A stretch of DNA of 64,000 bases from Leptospira sp. WS60.C2 (GTDB lineage: Bacteria > Spirochaetota > Leptospiria > Leptospirales > Leptospiraceae). The stretch is taken from NCBI RefSeq assembly GCF_040833955.1, contig NZ_CP162134.1, forward strand, positions 186,001-250,000, written 5' to 3'. A model generated the notes under the pieces. It saw only the letters and a program-made list of their open reading frames with translations, ran no database searches and was not told the DNA's origin. Shown here piece by piece: positions 27,590 to 36,798 of the stretch (positions are counted from its first letter, which is position 1; each line of letters opens with the position of its first letter). The translations under genes and the position numbers were made by a program.

Positions 27590-30500
27590 TCATAATAACT
27601 GATGTTTTATAAGGATCGCTTGGATGTCGTTTGACGAAATAGGTTTTGTCACAAAGTCGGACATTCCTGCTGAAATACTCCTTTCCTCGTCTTCACGAAA
27701 TGCAGCTGCAGTTAACGCTACGATAGGAGTATTTTTTCCAATACTCTGTTCCCAATTTCGTATTTCTTGGGTGACTTCAAAACCATCCATTTCTGGCATT
27801 TGTACATCCATAAAAACTAAATCCGGTTGAAGTTTTTTGAATAATTCGAATGCATCTACTCCGTTTGATGCCTCATATAAGTTTAGATGGGACGCCATTT
27901 TTTTAAGAATCATTTTCAGCAATTGAATGTTCAAAGCAATGTCATCGACGATAAGAATTGATCCTTGAATCACCTTAGAATTTGCAGGAACATCTTGCCT
28001 TGCTGGAATTGTCTTCACTTCATTGTTGACATTTTCTTTTTGTTTACTCAGATATTCATACAGTTCTTTCAATTTAATTGGTTTTAGTAAACTCAATCCT
28101 ATCCCTAATTTTTGGTATTCTTCACTTAAGAAAAAATCGTTTGCCGCTGAATGCATAAGAATGATATCCAATTCATCCTGGTTAAAATTTGATTTTTTTT
28201 GGAGATGATTTAAAGTTTCAAAGTCCTTTAAATCAGGTATATCATAATCTAGTATCAGTAAATCAAAGGGGCCAGATTTCTCAATTTCATCAAGAGCAGA
28301 AGAAACGGAATCAGTCGATTTAAATTGAATTTGGAATAATCTCATGATTCCCTCTAATATATCCCGACATTTTTCATTGTCTTCAAGAATGAGACAGCGC
28401 TTAAATCTTTTGATATTTCCAAGATTCAGAATGCCACCTAACTCAAACTTTGTCTGAATGGAAAATGAAAAAATGGATCCAATACCAGGTTTACTCTCCA
28501 ATTCTATTTTTGAATTTAACTTATTTGCAATCATCTCTGAAATGACCAAACCGAGACCTGTCCCGCCAAACTTTCTAGTCGTTGATGTATCTGCCTGAGT
28601 AAATGCTTTGAATAACTTCCCTTTTTGTTCATCCGTAATTCCAATCCCAGTATCTCGAACGGAAAAAATAAACTTACCCTCTTCTCCTCCAAGGTTTTCA
28701 AAACGAACTTTTAATTCAACTTCACCAGATTCGGTGAACTTGACAGCGTTACTCAATAAGTTGGTTAAGATTTGTTTTAGTCTGATTGGATCTGTAAATC
28801 CATACCTTGGCATTGAAAAATCGAGATCCAAAATAACTTCAATGTTTTTCTTAGCAGCAGAGAATTTTACAATATCAATAGAAGTTTCTGCAAGTTCAAC
28901 TATATCAGTCTTAATATTCTCAAGATTTAACATCCCCGCTTCAATTTTTGAAAAATCTAATATATCATTGATGATTTCTAATAATGCTTGCCCAGATATA
29001 ATTGCATTTTCTACATATTGTTTCTGCAAAGGAGAAAGATCAGTGCTTTTCAGTAAATCGGTAAATCCAATCACTCCATTGAGTGGTGTGCGAATTTCAT
29101 GACTCATATTTGCTAAAAATTCGCTTTTCGCTTTATTGGCTCTATCGGCTTCTTCCTTCGCTAATTGTAAGGATTCTTGGAATAGTTTTTCCATTGTTAT
29201 ATCCCAATTGGCACCAATCATTCGAATTGGTTTTCCGTAATTATCCCACATCACAATCGCAGACGATCGAATAAAGTGTAAGGAACCATCAGGCCAAATA
29301 ATACGAAACTCTGTATTAAACTCTTTATTGCCAAGTAATGACTGATTGATTTCAAATTCTATTCTTTCAATGTCTTCAGGATGTAATCCTGATCTCCAAG
29401 CCTCATATACACCGGCAAACGATTCACGAGTGATTCCGTAGATTGCATACATTCGGTCATCCCAAATGAGTCTGTTTTCATTGATAATATAATCCCAAAC
29501 TCCAACATTGGCAGCTTTCGTTGCAAGGTCCAAACGAAGAGATGTTTCAATCACCTTTTCTTCACGATATTTTTTATCGGTGATATCCTGTGCCATACCT
29601 CTTAGGCCAATGATCTTTCCATGGTCAAAAACTGCCTCTCCTCTTACCCACATCCAACCAGAAGTATTATTTTTTCGATAGGTTTGAAGTTCTAATTCAT
29701 ATGGTTCGCCAGTATCTGCGGTTTTCTCAAGTGCCTTTTTTAATGTAACCCAACTCTCTTTGGTAAATAATTTCATATGTTCAGAATAGGGAGGTGGAGG
29801 TTTTAATGGATCTAATCCATAGATGTTATAAAGTTCTTCGGTCCAAGTTACCTCTTTCGTTTTTAGATCTAATTCCCAACTTCCCATTTTGGCAATTTGT
29901 TGGGCTCTTTTTAATGATTCTTCACTCTTTTGAATTCTTAATCGATTCTTTTTATCTATGTCAATGTCTTGTAATACTCCAAAAAGACGCACGCAAACAT
30001 TGTCTTTGATTTCAGCGTTTCCAATTGCTCTTACCCATAATAATTTTCCTTTTGCTGTTCTAATCTGTAACTCCATATCATAAGGAGTTCCAGTTGTCAT
30101 AGCAAAATGTATTGCAGCTTCGAGTTTGGGCCAACTTTCTGGAGTATAAAAATCCGCCATTTCTTTGTAAGTTGGTACAAATCCATGAGGCAATTCATGA
30201 ATTTCACAGATTAGATCTGACCAAGTAATCTCACCAGTCAGGTTATTAAAATCCCATCCACCAACTCTTGCAACTTGGTTGGTTTGAGCTAAGAAACTTT
30301 TGTTTCTTTCTAATTCTTTTAATGCAATAGTTTTAGTTGTAATATCCCTTGCGATGAAAAGAACTTCATCTCTTCCTGCTGGGACCATTCTCCCCTCCCA
30401 GTAACGAGTCTGATTCCCAGCACCTAGTTCATATTCATATGTAACGAGTTTATTTGTTCGAAGTGTTTCTTCAATTTTTTCTAATGCTTGCTTTGCATGA

Positions 30501-31873
30501 AATTCGGGTAAAGTTTCATAGATTGATTTGTTTAGAAATTTTTCTGGAGGTACAATCAGGTTTGATATATCATTAGCATGGTAATCCAAGTATATCCCAT
30601 CTCTACTCACTCTAAAAATAATGTCCGGTAGTACTTTTACAATTGACTCATAACGAAAACGACTCTCTTCGAGTGCCACTTCAGCTAACTTCGCATCAGT
30701 TATATCTTGATGGATGGAAAGGTATACCAATACTTCTCCTTTTGCATTCAGAATTGGTTTAATTACAGAGGATACCCAAATTTCTTTCCTATCTTTTGTT
30801 ATGTTTTTTATCTCACCCTTCCAAGATTTTCCTTGAGAAATGGTCTTCCAACATTCTCTCCAAAACTCTGCCGAATGAAATCCTGAATTTAAAATGCTAT
30901 GATTCTTACCGATGAGTTCTTCCTCCGTATAACCGGAAAGTTCACAAAACTTCTGATTGACTTTAAGCAAATTGCCATTGATATCCGTAACAGAAACCAA
31001 TGAATTTTCATTCACGGCTTCCGTTATATCTTTTAATTCTTTATAAGCTAAAGTAATCTCATTTTCCTTCTTTTTTTGTTCTGAGATGTCCCTTATGTTA
31101 GCAAAAAAAGCAATCGTTTGATTTAAATGATTTTTTAACGCTCCAACAGACAGAAAAACAGGAAATCTTTGTCCATTTTTTCTTTTAAAAATCAATTCAA
31201 AGTTTCCTTTCTCCGAAGTACGAGTTTGATTAAAAGCAAGGTTAATATTCTCTAATTCTTCTTCGGGCCAATATGGATAAGGAGGGATTTTTCCCATCAA
31301 CTCTTCTTCAGTGAAGCCAGTCATCGATAAGAATGCTTGATTCACTCTGATTTGTTTCCCGTTAGCATCAATCACCGAAAATCCATCTGCCATGTTTGCA
31401 AGCAGTTGGTCTGCTAGGTCTTGTTCTGATACAATAGATTCTGCTAGAGAGTTGTGTTCTGATTTTAGATGAAATGAAATTTCTTCTAATAAGATCTGTA
31501 GTGAGTTAGCTTTATTTTGGCTAATGGAATTTGGCTGATAATCAATCAGAAAGAGTTTAGCAAAGGCAAATCCACTACCAAACTCAATTGGGTAACAAAT
31601 AAAAAATGGAATCGCACCGATGTCTAATGCATTGTTTTCTGAATTTAAACTTTCGACTTTTTTTGTTAACGTTCGAGATTTTTCATCGTTCAAATCCAAA
31701 CTTTTGCATAAAAGAATAACTTCACTATCTGGCAAAGATTCGAATCCAATTTTTGAGAGTAACGTCTCTCCATTTTGGGTGAATAAAACTATCGCTACGT
31801 GAGGAACTTCCGAAATGGATGCTGCAAGTCGCACTAATCTCTTTAGTTGTGTTTTCCATTCTTGCTCGATCAT
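27590..31873 (-). CDS. Multi-PAS hybrid histidine kinase with two receivers
   Basis: 1427 residues, no membrane segment. An N-terminal GAF-like part (about 1-135) is followed by six PAS/PAC modules (about 150-270, 280-395, 400-520, 525-640, 650-770, 775-900; e.g. VIDANGKQIRVNQAFLSMTGF and VTDINGNLLKVNQKFCELSGY). HisKA (about 915-980, FLANMSHEIRTPLNGVIGF), HATPase (about 1025-1140, DTGIGI, GTGLGLVIS), receiver 1 (about 1160-1280, LLILDYDIPD) and receiver 2 (about 1305-1425, VFMDVQMPEMDG) follow. No Hpt domain is present, so a phosphorelay would need a separate one. A cytoplasmic sensor; the signal is unknown. It stands alone, after a terminator. Confidence 0.94.
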   Translation of the reverse strand: MIEQEWKTQLKRLVRLAASISEVPHVAIVLFTQNGETLLSKIGFESLPDSEVILLCKSLDLNDEKSRTLTKKVESLNSENNALDIGAIPFFICYPIEFGSGFAFAKLFLIDYQPNSISQNKANSLQILLEEISFHLKSEHNSLAESIVSEQDLADQLLANMADGFSVIDANGKQIRVNQAFLSMTGFTEEELMGKIPPYPYWPEEELENINLAFNQTRTSEKGNFELIFKRKNGQRFPVFLSVGALKNHLNQTIAFFANIRDISEQKKKENEITLAYKELKDITEAVNENSLVSVTDINGNLLKVNQKFCELSGYTEEELIGKNHSILNSGFHSAEFWRECWKTISQGKSWKGEIKNITKDRKEIWVSSVIKPILNAKGEVLVYLSIHQDITDAKLAEVALEESRFRYESIVKVLPDIIFRVSRDGIYLDYHANDISNLIVPPEKFLNKSIYETLPEFHAKQALEKIEETLRTNKLVTYEYELGAGNQTRYWEGRMVPAGRDEVLFIARDITTKTIALKELERNKSFLAQTNQVARVGGWDFNNLTGEITWSDLICEIHELPHGFVPTYKEMADFYTPESWPKLEAAIHFAMTTGTPYDMELQIRTAKGKLLWVRAIGNAEIKDNVCVRLFGVLQDIDIDKKNRLRIQKSEESLKRAQQIAKMGSWELDLKTKEVTWTEELYNIYGLDPLKPPPPYSEHMKLFTKESWVTLKKALEKTADTGEPYELELQTYRKNNTSGWMWVRGEAVFDHGKIIGLRGMAQDITDKKYREEKVIETSLRLDLATKAANVGVWDYIINENRLIWDDRMYAIYGITRESFAGVYEAWRSGLHPEDIERIEFEINQSLLGNKEFNTEFRIIWPDGSLHFIRSSAIVMWDNYGKPIRMIGANWDITMEKLFQESLQLAKEEADRANKAKSEFLANMSHEIRTPLNGVIGFTDLLKSTDLSPLQKQYVENAIISGQALLEIINDILDFSKIEAGMLNLENIKTDIVELAETSIDIVKFSAAKKNIEVILDLDFSMPRYGFTDPIRLKQILTNLLSNAVKFTESGEVELKVRFENLGGEEGKFIFSVRDTGIGITDEQKGKLFKAFTQADTSTTRKFGGTGLGLVISEMIANKLNSKIELESKPGIGSIFSFSIQTKFELGGILNLGNIKRFKRCLILEDNEKCRDILEGIMRLFQIQFKSTDSVSSALDEIEKSGPFDLLILDYDIPDLKDFETLNHLQKKSNFNQDELDIILMHSAANDFFLSEEYQKLGIGLSLLKPIKLKELYEYLSKQKENVNNEVKTIPARQDVPANSKVIQGSILIVDDIALNIQLLKMILKKMASHLNLYEASNGVDAFELFKKLQPDLVFMDVQMPEMDGFEVTQEIRNWEQSIGKNTPIVALTAAAFREDEERSISAGMSDFVTKPISSNDIQAILIKHQLL

Positions 31874-31951
31874 TTTCTTAATAGATCCAAAAGTTCAATT
31901 TTTGGTAGTTCTCCCACTCGTCTAACCGCAAAGAAATAGGACGAAAATTCT

Positions 31952-31984
31952 AAAAAAAAAACTTCAATTCATTCAAATGAATTG
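31952..31984 (-). terminator. Rho-independent-type terminator of the lipoprotein cluster
   Basis: On the minus strand an 8-bp perfect hairpin (CAATTCAT-TTGA-ATGAATTG, 31965-31984) is followed by AAG and a run of ten T (31952-31961). It lies between the stop of the lipoprotein gene at 32123 and the kinase start at 31873. The remainder of this 249-bp gap is AT-rich and shows nothing else. Confidence 0.65.
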
Positions 31985-32122
31985 TGAATCTCCTAGAAGA
32001 CTGTTTTTAACATGTTTCAAGATTATCTTTTCATGAAAAAAATCTGTCTAATTTGAGGATTCCCAATTTACAGAGTCAATGAGAGAAAAAAACTGAGATT
32101 CAAATTGTAAGTAAGATGTAGC

Positions 32123-32527
32123 CTATTCCACCACCAAACCTTCTATAATGATCGTTCTGCGAGAATAAAGGGCACGGTTGGAAGCAAATAGAATTTGGGC
32201 TCCTGTTGTGAGAGTACGGATCACAGAGTCGGCGACATTTTCTTTTGATTCGATCCGAAGGTTCACAATTTTTTTTGCGTTTGGAAGTTCCTCACGAAGA
32301 ATATCATCTAGTTGAAGTGTGTTTATGGGTTGGGTATCAAACAAATACCAGGAGACTTTCACTTCGATGTGGAAAGAACGATACTTTTCATTCGGTTCCA
32401 ATTCATTGGAAAAACTAACAGGGATTTTGGTATCTGTAAGCTCATAACGGTAGGTTGCACAATGTGTGAGTAACACAGAGAACGTTAAGAATAAAAGTAG
32501 TGTAAAAAACTTTCTTCGAATTGCCAT
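32123..32527 (-). CDS. Small lipoprotein, Bor/TRL-like pattern
   Basis: 134 residues. Signal peptide with lipobox-like FSVLLTHC (Cys23), followed by a short beta domain. Its C-terminus (DSVIRTLTTGAQILFASNRALYSRRTIIIEGLV) has the same layout as the upstream gene's C-terminus (DGIYDLITVGMIRPYTVHMRGNLY), so the two look like diverged tandem paralogues, vaguely like Bor-type lipoproteins. The start overlaps the upstream stop (TAATG). Last gene of a four-gene lipoprotein run. Location: probably outer membrane or periplasmic face; function unknown. Confidence 0.75.
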   Translation of the reverse strand: MAIRRKFFTLLLFLTFSVLLTHCATYRYELTDTKIPVSFSNELEPNEKYRSFHIEVKVSWYLFDTQPINTLQLDDILREELPNAKKIVNLRIESKENVADSVIRTLTTGAQILFASNRALYSRRTIIIEGLVVE

Positions 32528-32910
32528 TAATTGCCACCTTTGTTTGTTGCATAAAGATTTCCACGCATGTGGACGGTATATGGCCGAATCATTCCGACTG
32601 TAATCAAATCGTAAATTCCATCCATAAATTCATATTCCTCTGTGATTTTTAAATCTCCAATGTGAGCGTTGGGATACTTTAAATAGAGATCAGAAAAAAA
32701 TTCATCCAAACTCTGGTCCCTCACATTGGACAAACCCCAAAATAAATACACCCGTGTATAGGTAAAATTGAAGGATTGGATTTTTTGATATCCTTCTTCT
32801 TTGGTATATCCATTCAAACGAACTTTTTGTTTTCCCCAAGTTTGGTAATACGAAGTATTGGCACATTGGAGGAGAAGGAATAGAAGACTAATTACGATTT
32901 TGTGTTTCAT
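32527..32910 (-). CDS. Small lipoprotein, Bor/TRL-like pattern
   Basis: 127 residues with signal MKHKIVISLLFLLLQC (Cys16 as lipid site). The body carries FNFTYTRVYLFWGLSNV and a C-terminal segment DLITVGMIRPYTVHMRGN that recalls the Bor family, where a hydrophobic strand precedes a basic tail. Translationally coupled to the next gene by a one-base overlap. 54 bp separate it from the preceding lipoprotein on the same strand. Function not known. Confidence 0.75.
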   Translation of the reverse strand: MKHKIVISLLFLLLQCANTSYYQTWGKQKVRLNGYTKEEGYQKIQSFNFTYTRVYLFWGLSNVRDQSLDEFFSDLYLKYPNAHIGDLKITEEYEFMDGIYDLITVGMIRPYTVHMRGNLYATNKGGN

Positions 32911-32964
32911 TTGGAACCTCTTTGTAAAAATAATCGCATAACGTACCCAGGATTGACTGGATGA

Positions 32965-33282
32965 TCAATGACAATAATTGAACTCATATTCATGATTGAT
33001 TAAATCAACTGCTTTTTTATTTTGAAACTGCGTGTATGGCAATACTAATAAAGGTGTGAGCCCCACTGGGCCTGCCCAAAAACCAACACCAAAGGAGATA
33101 GCAGAAATAGCTGTCGTAAAATTCCTATTTTGAATTTGAATTTCTCGCATTCGACGTTTTGCATGAAAATACTGAGCAACACATTCTTCTTTGTCATTGA
33201 ATGGAGTCTCTGGTATGGAGATACAGGCTCCAAAGAACAAAAGCAATGTGATTACAAATGGTTGATGATTTCTTTTGCGCAT
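32965..33282 (-). CDS. Small lipoprotein, unknown function
   Basis: 105 residues. Signal peptide FVITLLLFFGAC gives Cys20 as probable lipid site (FFGAC fits the loose spirochaete lipobox). The mature part has a charged helix with a CVAQYFHAKRRMREIQ segment, a hydrophobic stretch (ISAISFGVGFWAGPVGLTPLLVLPY) that could insert in a membrane, and a C-terminal cysteine. Overlaps the preceding gene by 31 bp, so coupled. No family recognised. Confidence 0.7.
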   Translation of the reverse strand: MRKRNHQPFVITLLLFFGACISIPETPFNDKEECVAQYFHAKRRMREIQIQNRNFTTAISAISFGVGFWAGPVGLTPLLVLPYTQFQNKKAVDLINHEYEFNYCH

Positions 33283-33845
33283 CGATCCAATACCTTTAGA
33301 TTGGCAACTTCGATCATGGATTCGATTTCACTAGTGCGATAAAACCCATAAATTTCTATCGTTTTTTTGGCAGTTTCTGTAATTTCAAATTGGGATTTAA
33401 TGAGACCGTTCATAGAAATCTTACAGATAAGTTTTACCTCGTAATTATGATTGCGCACTTGCAATGGCCAGTATCCTGTTAATGGCCAAAACGCGGGCCA
33501 GGTTTTCCACATACTGAAATGGGATTCAAAATTAGGATATACTTCAATATCGATTAGATATGTTTCCACATCCTGTTTAGCATTTCTATCATTCGAGACA
33601 TCGAATACTTGATTGCTCACTCGATTGTTCTTTAGAATGGATTTGAAAGTATACTTCCAAGCCCTTGTATAATTGACACTATCGGAAGTGTAGACTTCAA
33701 ACTTACCAATGTACACTGGTTTGTTGATGATAGGATAAATTGTGTTTTCTGTTTCTCTAGGCTGCGGAATTTGTTTGATGTCGATGGCACAAGAAACAAA
33801 AAGAAAAAAGCCAAGTAGAACAATCCTCAAATTTCCATTTAACAT
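33252..33845 (-). CDS. Lipoprotein, unknown function
   Basis: 197 residues from ATG 33845; in-frame alternatives are ATG at 33854 and TTG at 33881. The chosen start gives a standard lipoprotein signal (LRIVLLGFFLFVSC). The mature protein is beta-rich with EVYTSDSVNYTRAWKYTFKSIL and a segment WKTWPAFWPLTGYWPLQVRNH, similar in tone to LptE/TRL-like envelope lipoproteins but not assignable. First gene of the four-lipoprotein run; overlaps the next by 31 bp. Confidence 0.7.
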   Translation of the reverse strand: MLNGNLRIVLLGFFLFVSCAIDIKQIPQPRETENTIYPIINKPVYIGKFEVYTSDSVNYTRAWKYTFKSILKNNRVSNQVFDVSNDRNAKQDVETYLIDIEVYPNFESHFSMWKTWPAFWPLTGYWPLQVRNHNYEVKLICKISMNGLIKSQFEITETAKKTIEIYGFYRTSEIESMIEVANLKVLDRCAKEIINHL

Positions 33846-33927
33846 TTGTATCATTATACAAACATATAAAAAAATGATCAAGTAGAGTTTATAAAGGGAA
33901 CAACGAACTTGTCTGTCGATCTAACTT

Positions 33928-34740
33928 CTACCCAAGTCCCACGTCAAGTGCCATCATGAGCACAAATCCAAACATCGCACCAAGGGTTGACATTTCTGTT
34001 TCTTTCCCCGTGTGTGATTCTGGAATCAGTTCTTCCACCACCACAAAGATCATCGCACCTGCCGCAAACGAGAGTGCAAATGGAAGGATATTAGCTACAT
34101 AAAACACAAGGGCCGCTCCGAGAAGTCCGCCAATAGGTTCGACAAAACCTGAAAGTTGACCATACCAAAAACTTTTTTTGGCACTATACCCTTCTCGCAG
34201 TAGTGGTATGGAAACCGCCGCACCTTCGGGGATATTTTGGATCCCTATCCCAAAGGCAACTACCATTGCCGCCATCAACGCCTCATAAGTAAAATCGTCT
34301 CCTAATGCACCAAAAGCGACACCAACCGCAAGTCCTTCTGGGATATTATGTAAGGTGATGGCAAGGATGAGTAACAGACTCCTTTGGAAAGAGGACTTCC
34401 CACCTTCTAGTCGATTTTCTTCCAAGCCGACATGCAAATGAGGAAGGAGTTTATGCAGAAAGTACAAACTAAGTCCACCTGACAAAAACCCAAGGCTCAC
34501 ATGGAGCCAAGCAGGCCCGCCAGCTCTTTCCGAAAGTTCAATCGAAGGGAGTAAAAGTGACCAAAAACTAGCAGCAATCATAATGCCAGAAGCAAATCCA
34601 AGCATCGCATTAAACACAGGTCTTGGCACCGTGCGAAAGAAAAACACAAACCCCGCACCAAAAGCTGTACAAAACCAAGTGAACCCAGTGGCTAGAAGTG
34701 CCAACACCACTGGGTGAAGCGAGAGTAAATCAATAAACAT
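33928..34740 (-). CDS. ZIP-family metal transporter
   Basis: 270 residues, about eight membrane helices. The metal-site helices are ITLHNIPEGLAVGVAFGAL and GIGIQNIPEGAAVSIPLL, both carrying the HNxPEG/QNxPEG core of ZIP transporters, and the GQLSGFVEPIGGLLGA helix fits the GufA subfamily. ZIP proteins bring Zn2+ or other divalent metals into the cytoplasm. A histidine-rich loop (HKLLPHLHVGLEENR) is present. Starts directly after the stop of the upstream exported-protein gene, so the two are one unit. Confidence 0.92.
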   Translation of the reverse strand: MFIDLLSLHPVVLALLATGFTWFCTAFGAGFVFFFRTVPRPVFNAMLGFASGIMIAASFWSLLLPSIELSERAGGPAWLHVSLGFLSGGLSLYFLHKLLPHLHVGLEENRLEGGKSSFQRSLLLILAITLHNIPEGLAVGVAFGALGDDFTYEALMAAMVVAFGIGIQNIPEGAAVSIPLLREGYSAKKSFWYGQLSGFVEPIGGLLGAALVFYVANILPFALSFAAGAMIFVVVEELIPESHTGKETEMSTLGAMFGFVLMMALDVGLG

Positions 34741-35325
34741 CTATTTGGCGGGCATCATTCCCACAAAGAGAGAACTCATTTCTTTGGCACGCCAAAGTCC
34801 ATCAACATCTTTTTCCACACTGACGGGACGATATGTGGAAGCACCTCTCGTCGCAACAAAAAGTTTGATTTTACCAGAAGACTCTTCTCCTGAATAAGGA
34901 TTGGTATACGTTTCCACTGTGAGTGGTAAGGTCGGAGTATACCCGTTATTCGGTTCGGCACCCTTCCAATATCCGTTTGGTACCATTTTGTATTTGTCAA
35001 GTTGTCCAAGTAAGTAGGAATCACTGCCCCCTAAATCCACTCCATCAATCGCTGTTGGTTTGTTTGATTTTTGTCTGTTTTTGGAAAGCACCGAAAGAAC
35101 CACTGCCTTTCTTCCTAACTCAGGGTTTTTGCCATACATCGACATCGCAAGGACTAGAATGGCCGCTCCTCCTTCGGGAGTGGTCGCCATGGCTGCTTGG
35201 ATGGTTTTGAATTCTTCAATCGTGGTGGGTTCAGAGGAAAAACTCACAGGAGTTCGTTCTGTCAGATTCTGCGCCACAAGACTTGCGGTGAATGTCACTA
35301 AGAGTAGGCATACAATTCGTTTCAT
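34741..35325 (-). CDS. Exported protein, unknown function
   Basis: 194 residues with a cleavable signal peptide (MKRIVCLLLVTFTASLVAQ). The mature domain is about 175 residues (FSSEPTTIEEFKTIQAAMATTPEGGAAILVLAMSMY; SYLLGQLDKYKMVPNGYWKGA; KIKLFVATRGAS). It may belong to a DUF6935-like family; this is recalled, not tested. Immediately upstream of, and in contact with, the ZIP transporter gene, so they are co-transcribed. A periplasmic role is likely; a link to metal uptake is only a guess. Confidence 0.75.
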   Translation of the reverse strand: MKRIVCLLLVTFTASLVAQNLTERTPVSFSSEPTTIEEFKTIQAAMATTPEGGAAILVLAMSMYGKNPELGRKAVVLSVLSKNRQKSNKPTAIDGVDLGGSDSYLLGQLDKYKMVPNGYWKGAEPNNGYTPTLPLTVETYTNPYSGEESSGKIKLFVATRGASTYRPVSVEKDVDGLWRAKEMSSLFVGMMPAK

Positions 35326-35415
35326 GGGCGAAAATCTTAGTTTGATTTCTTATGGATGCAATCCTTTTTCTAAATTTTTTCTTTACCAGTGGCCGAAAAG
35401 GGATATGTTATTTTT

Positions 35416-35808
35416 ATGAAAAAAATTTCTCTATTCCTATTTTTATGTTTCCCACTCATCATCACCTCACAAACATTAAAGGACGCAAAAGAATTCCAAG
35501 CCCTTTCTAAAAAAATGTGTGCAAAAACTTCTGAATGTATGAAGGAGAAACTAAAAGAACTTCCTCCCGAACAACGAAAGATGGTTGAGTCCCAGTTTGT
35601 GAATGGCAATGTCTGTGAATCTCGTTACAAACAATATGTTGTGGAAGGCCAAAAACCAAGTAACGAAAAACCAACCAAAAAACTCACCAAACAAGACATT
35701 GAAGATATGAAACAATGCGTAAAAGAAATGGCCGCCTTCTCTTGTGCTGAGTTTGAAGAAGGGAAAGTACCAAGCTCTTGTGAAAAATTCCAATCAGAAG
35801 AGGAGTAA
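35416..35808 (+). CDS. Small exported cysteine-rich protein
   Basis: 130 residues from the ATG at 35416; a longer frame from 35389 would put nine residues before the signal peptide and is rejected. Signal peptide MKKISLFLFLCFPLIITSQ. The mature part is helical and charged, with six cysteines (KMC, SEC, NVC, KQC, FSC, SSC), reminiscent of the small cysteine-patterned lipoprotein at 4512-4790, though here no lipobox cysteine lies at the cleavage site. It converges on epmA, six bases away. Function unknown. Confidence 0.75.
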   Translation: MKKISLFLFLCFPLIITSQTLKDAKEFQALSKKMCAKTSECMKEKLKELPPEQRKMVESQFVNGNVCESRYKQYVVEGQKPSNEKPTKKLTKQDIEDMKQCVKEMAAFSCAEFEEGKVPSSCEKFQSEEE

Positions 35809-35814
35809 AATCTT

Positions 35815-36786
35815 TTACAATTCCATCCAATACGGGCTCACATCAGCGAGTCCGTTTTTCCCCAATAGTTTTAAAATCAGTCGATCCATCCCAATGGAAA
35901 TTCCCGAACAATTGGGAAATCCATTTCCGAGAGCCTCCAAAAAATCCTCATCCATTGGAAATACGTCTTTCCCAAGTTTTGCACGTAACGTTTGTTCGTC
36001 TACAAATCGTTTTCGTTGTTCTTTTGGGTCGTTCAATTCATAAAAGGCATTGGCTAGTTCCAATCCATCCCAATATATTTCGAATCGTTTGGCAACTCCC
36101 TTCTCAATTCTTGCAAGCGCGGCACATTCTGGAGGGTAATCATACAAAAAAACAATCCCTTCCCCTAGTTTCGGTTCAATACAATTTAAGAACACCAAAA
36201 AGAACAAATCTTCATATTGCCAAGTTTGTAATTCCTCGAAAGAAGTAGAGGTTAACTTTTGTTTGATGATGGTAGGAATCAATTTTTCTTTCTCAAATCC
36301 ATGGCCAAGGTGGATGAGAAACACTGACTGTACTGAAAAATGTCGGATAAATCCTGGTTTGGACAATTGGTTGTGGAGTTTTGGTATACCAACTGTAAAG
36401 ATCAGTTCCCGTAAAAATTTTTCGATAAAATGCCTAAGCACTTCATCATCCATTCCTTCTGCATAGAGTTCTAACATAAGAAACTCTTTGGTATGAAACG
36501 AACTTCCCACTTCGCCCGACCGGTATGTATGAGCCAACTCAAAGATACGAGTAAGACCCGTTGCCATCATCTGTTTTAAGCTGTATTCAGGGGACGTGAT
36601 GAGATAGCCCTTTTCTCTTCCCGACGGAGAACGGACTTCGAAAGGATCCAGGTATGGCTCCATCCCCACGATGGGTTTTAGAGTGGGTGTATCCACTTCC
36701 AAAAACTCATTCCGTGTCAAAATCTCTCGTACGGTTTGTAAAACTTTGGAACGAAAAATGAGTGTCTCTTTTGGTAGAACGTGCAA
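35815..36786 (-). CDS. epmA: EF-P beta-lysine ligase EpmA (GenX/PoxA, class II LysRS-like)
   Basis: 323 residues, about the family length, with a class II lysyl-tRNA-synthetase catalytic core and no anticodon-binding domain. Motif 2 is seen as LITSPEYSLKQMMATGLTRIFELAHTYR with FHTKEFLMLELY, and motif 3 as GISIGMDRLILKLLG. The start is TTG at 36786, supported by GGAGG at 36793-36797; a nearby ATG is out of frame. EpmA activates (R)-beta-lysine and attaches it to the EF-P lysine. efp and epmB lie about 19 kb away, giving all core components in one window. Head to head with a STAS-like gene with 12 bp between starts. Confidence 0.9.
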   Translation of the reverse strand: MHVLPKETLIFRSKVLQTVREILTRNEFLEVDTPTLKPIVGMEPYLDPFEVRSPSGREKGYLITSPEYSLKQMMATGLTRIFELAHTYRSGEVGSSFHTKEFLMLELYAEGMDDEVLRHFIEKFLRELIFTVGIPKLHNQLSKPGFIRHFSVQSVFLIHLGHGFEKEKLIPTIIKQKLTSTSFEELQTWQYEDLFFLVFLNCIEPKLGEGIVFLYDYPPECAALARIEKGVAKRFEIYWDGLELANAFYELNDPKEQRKRFVDEQTLRAKLGKDVFPMDEDFLEALGNGFPNCSGISIGMDRLILKLLGKNGLADVSPYWMEL

Positions 36787-36798
36787 ACATAACCTCCG

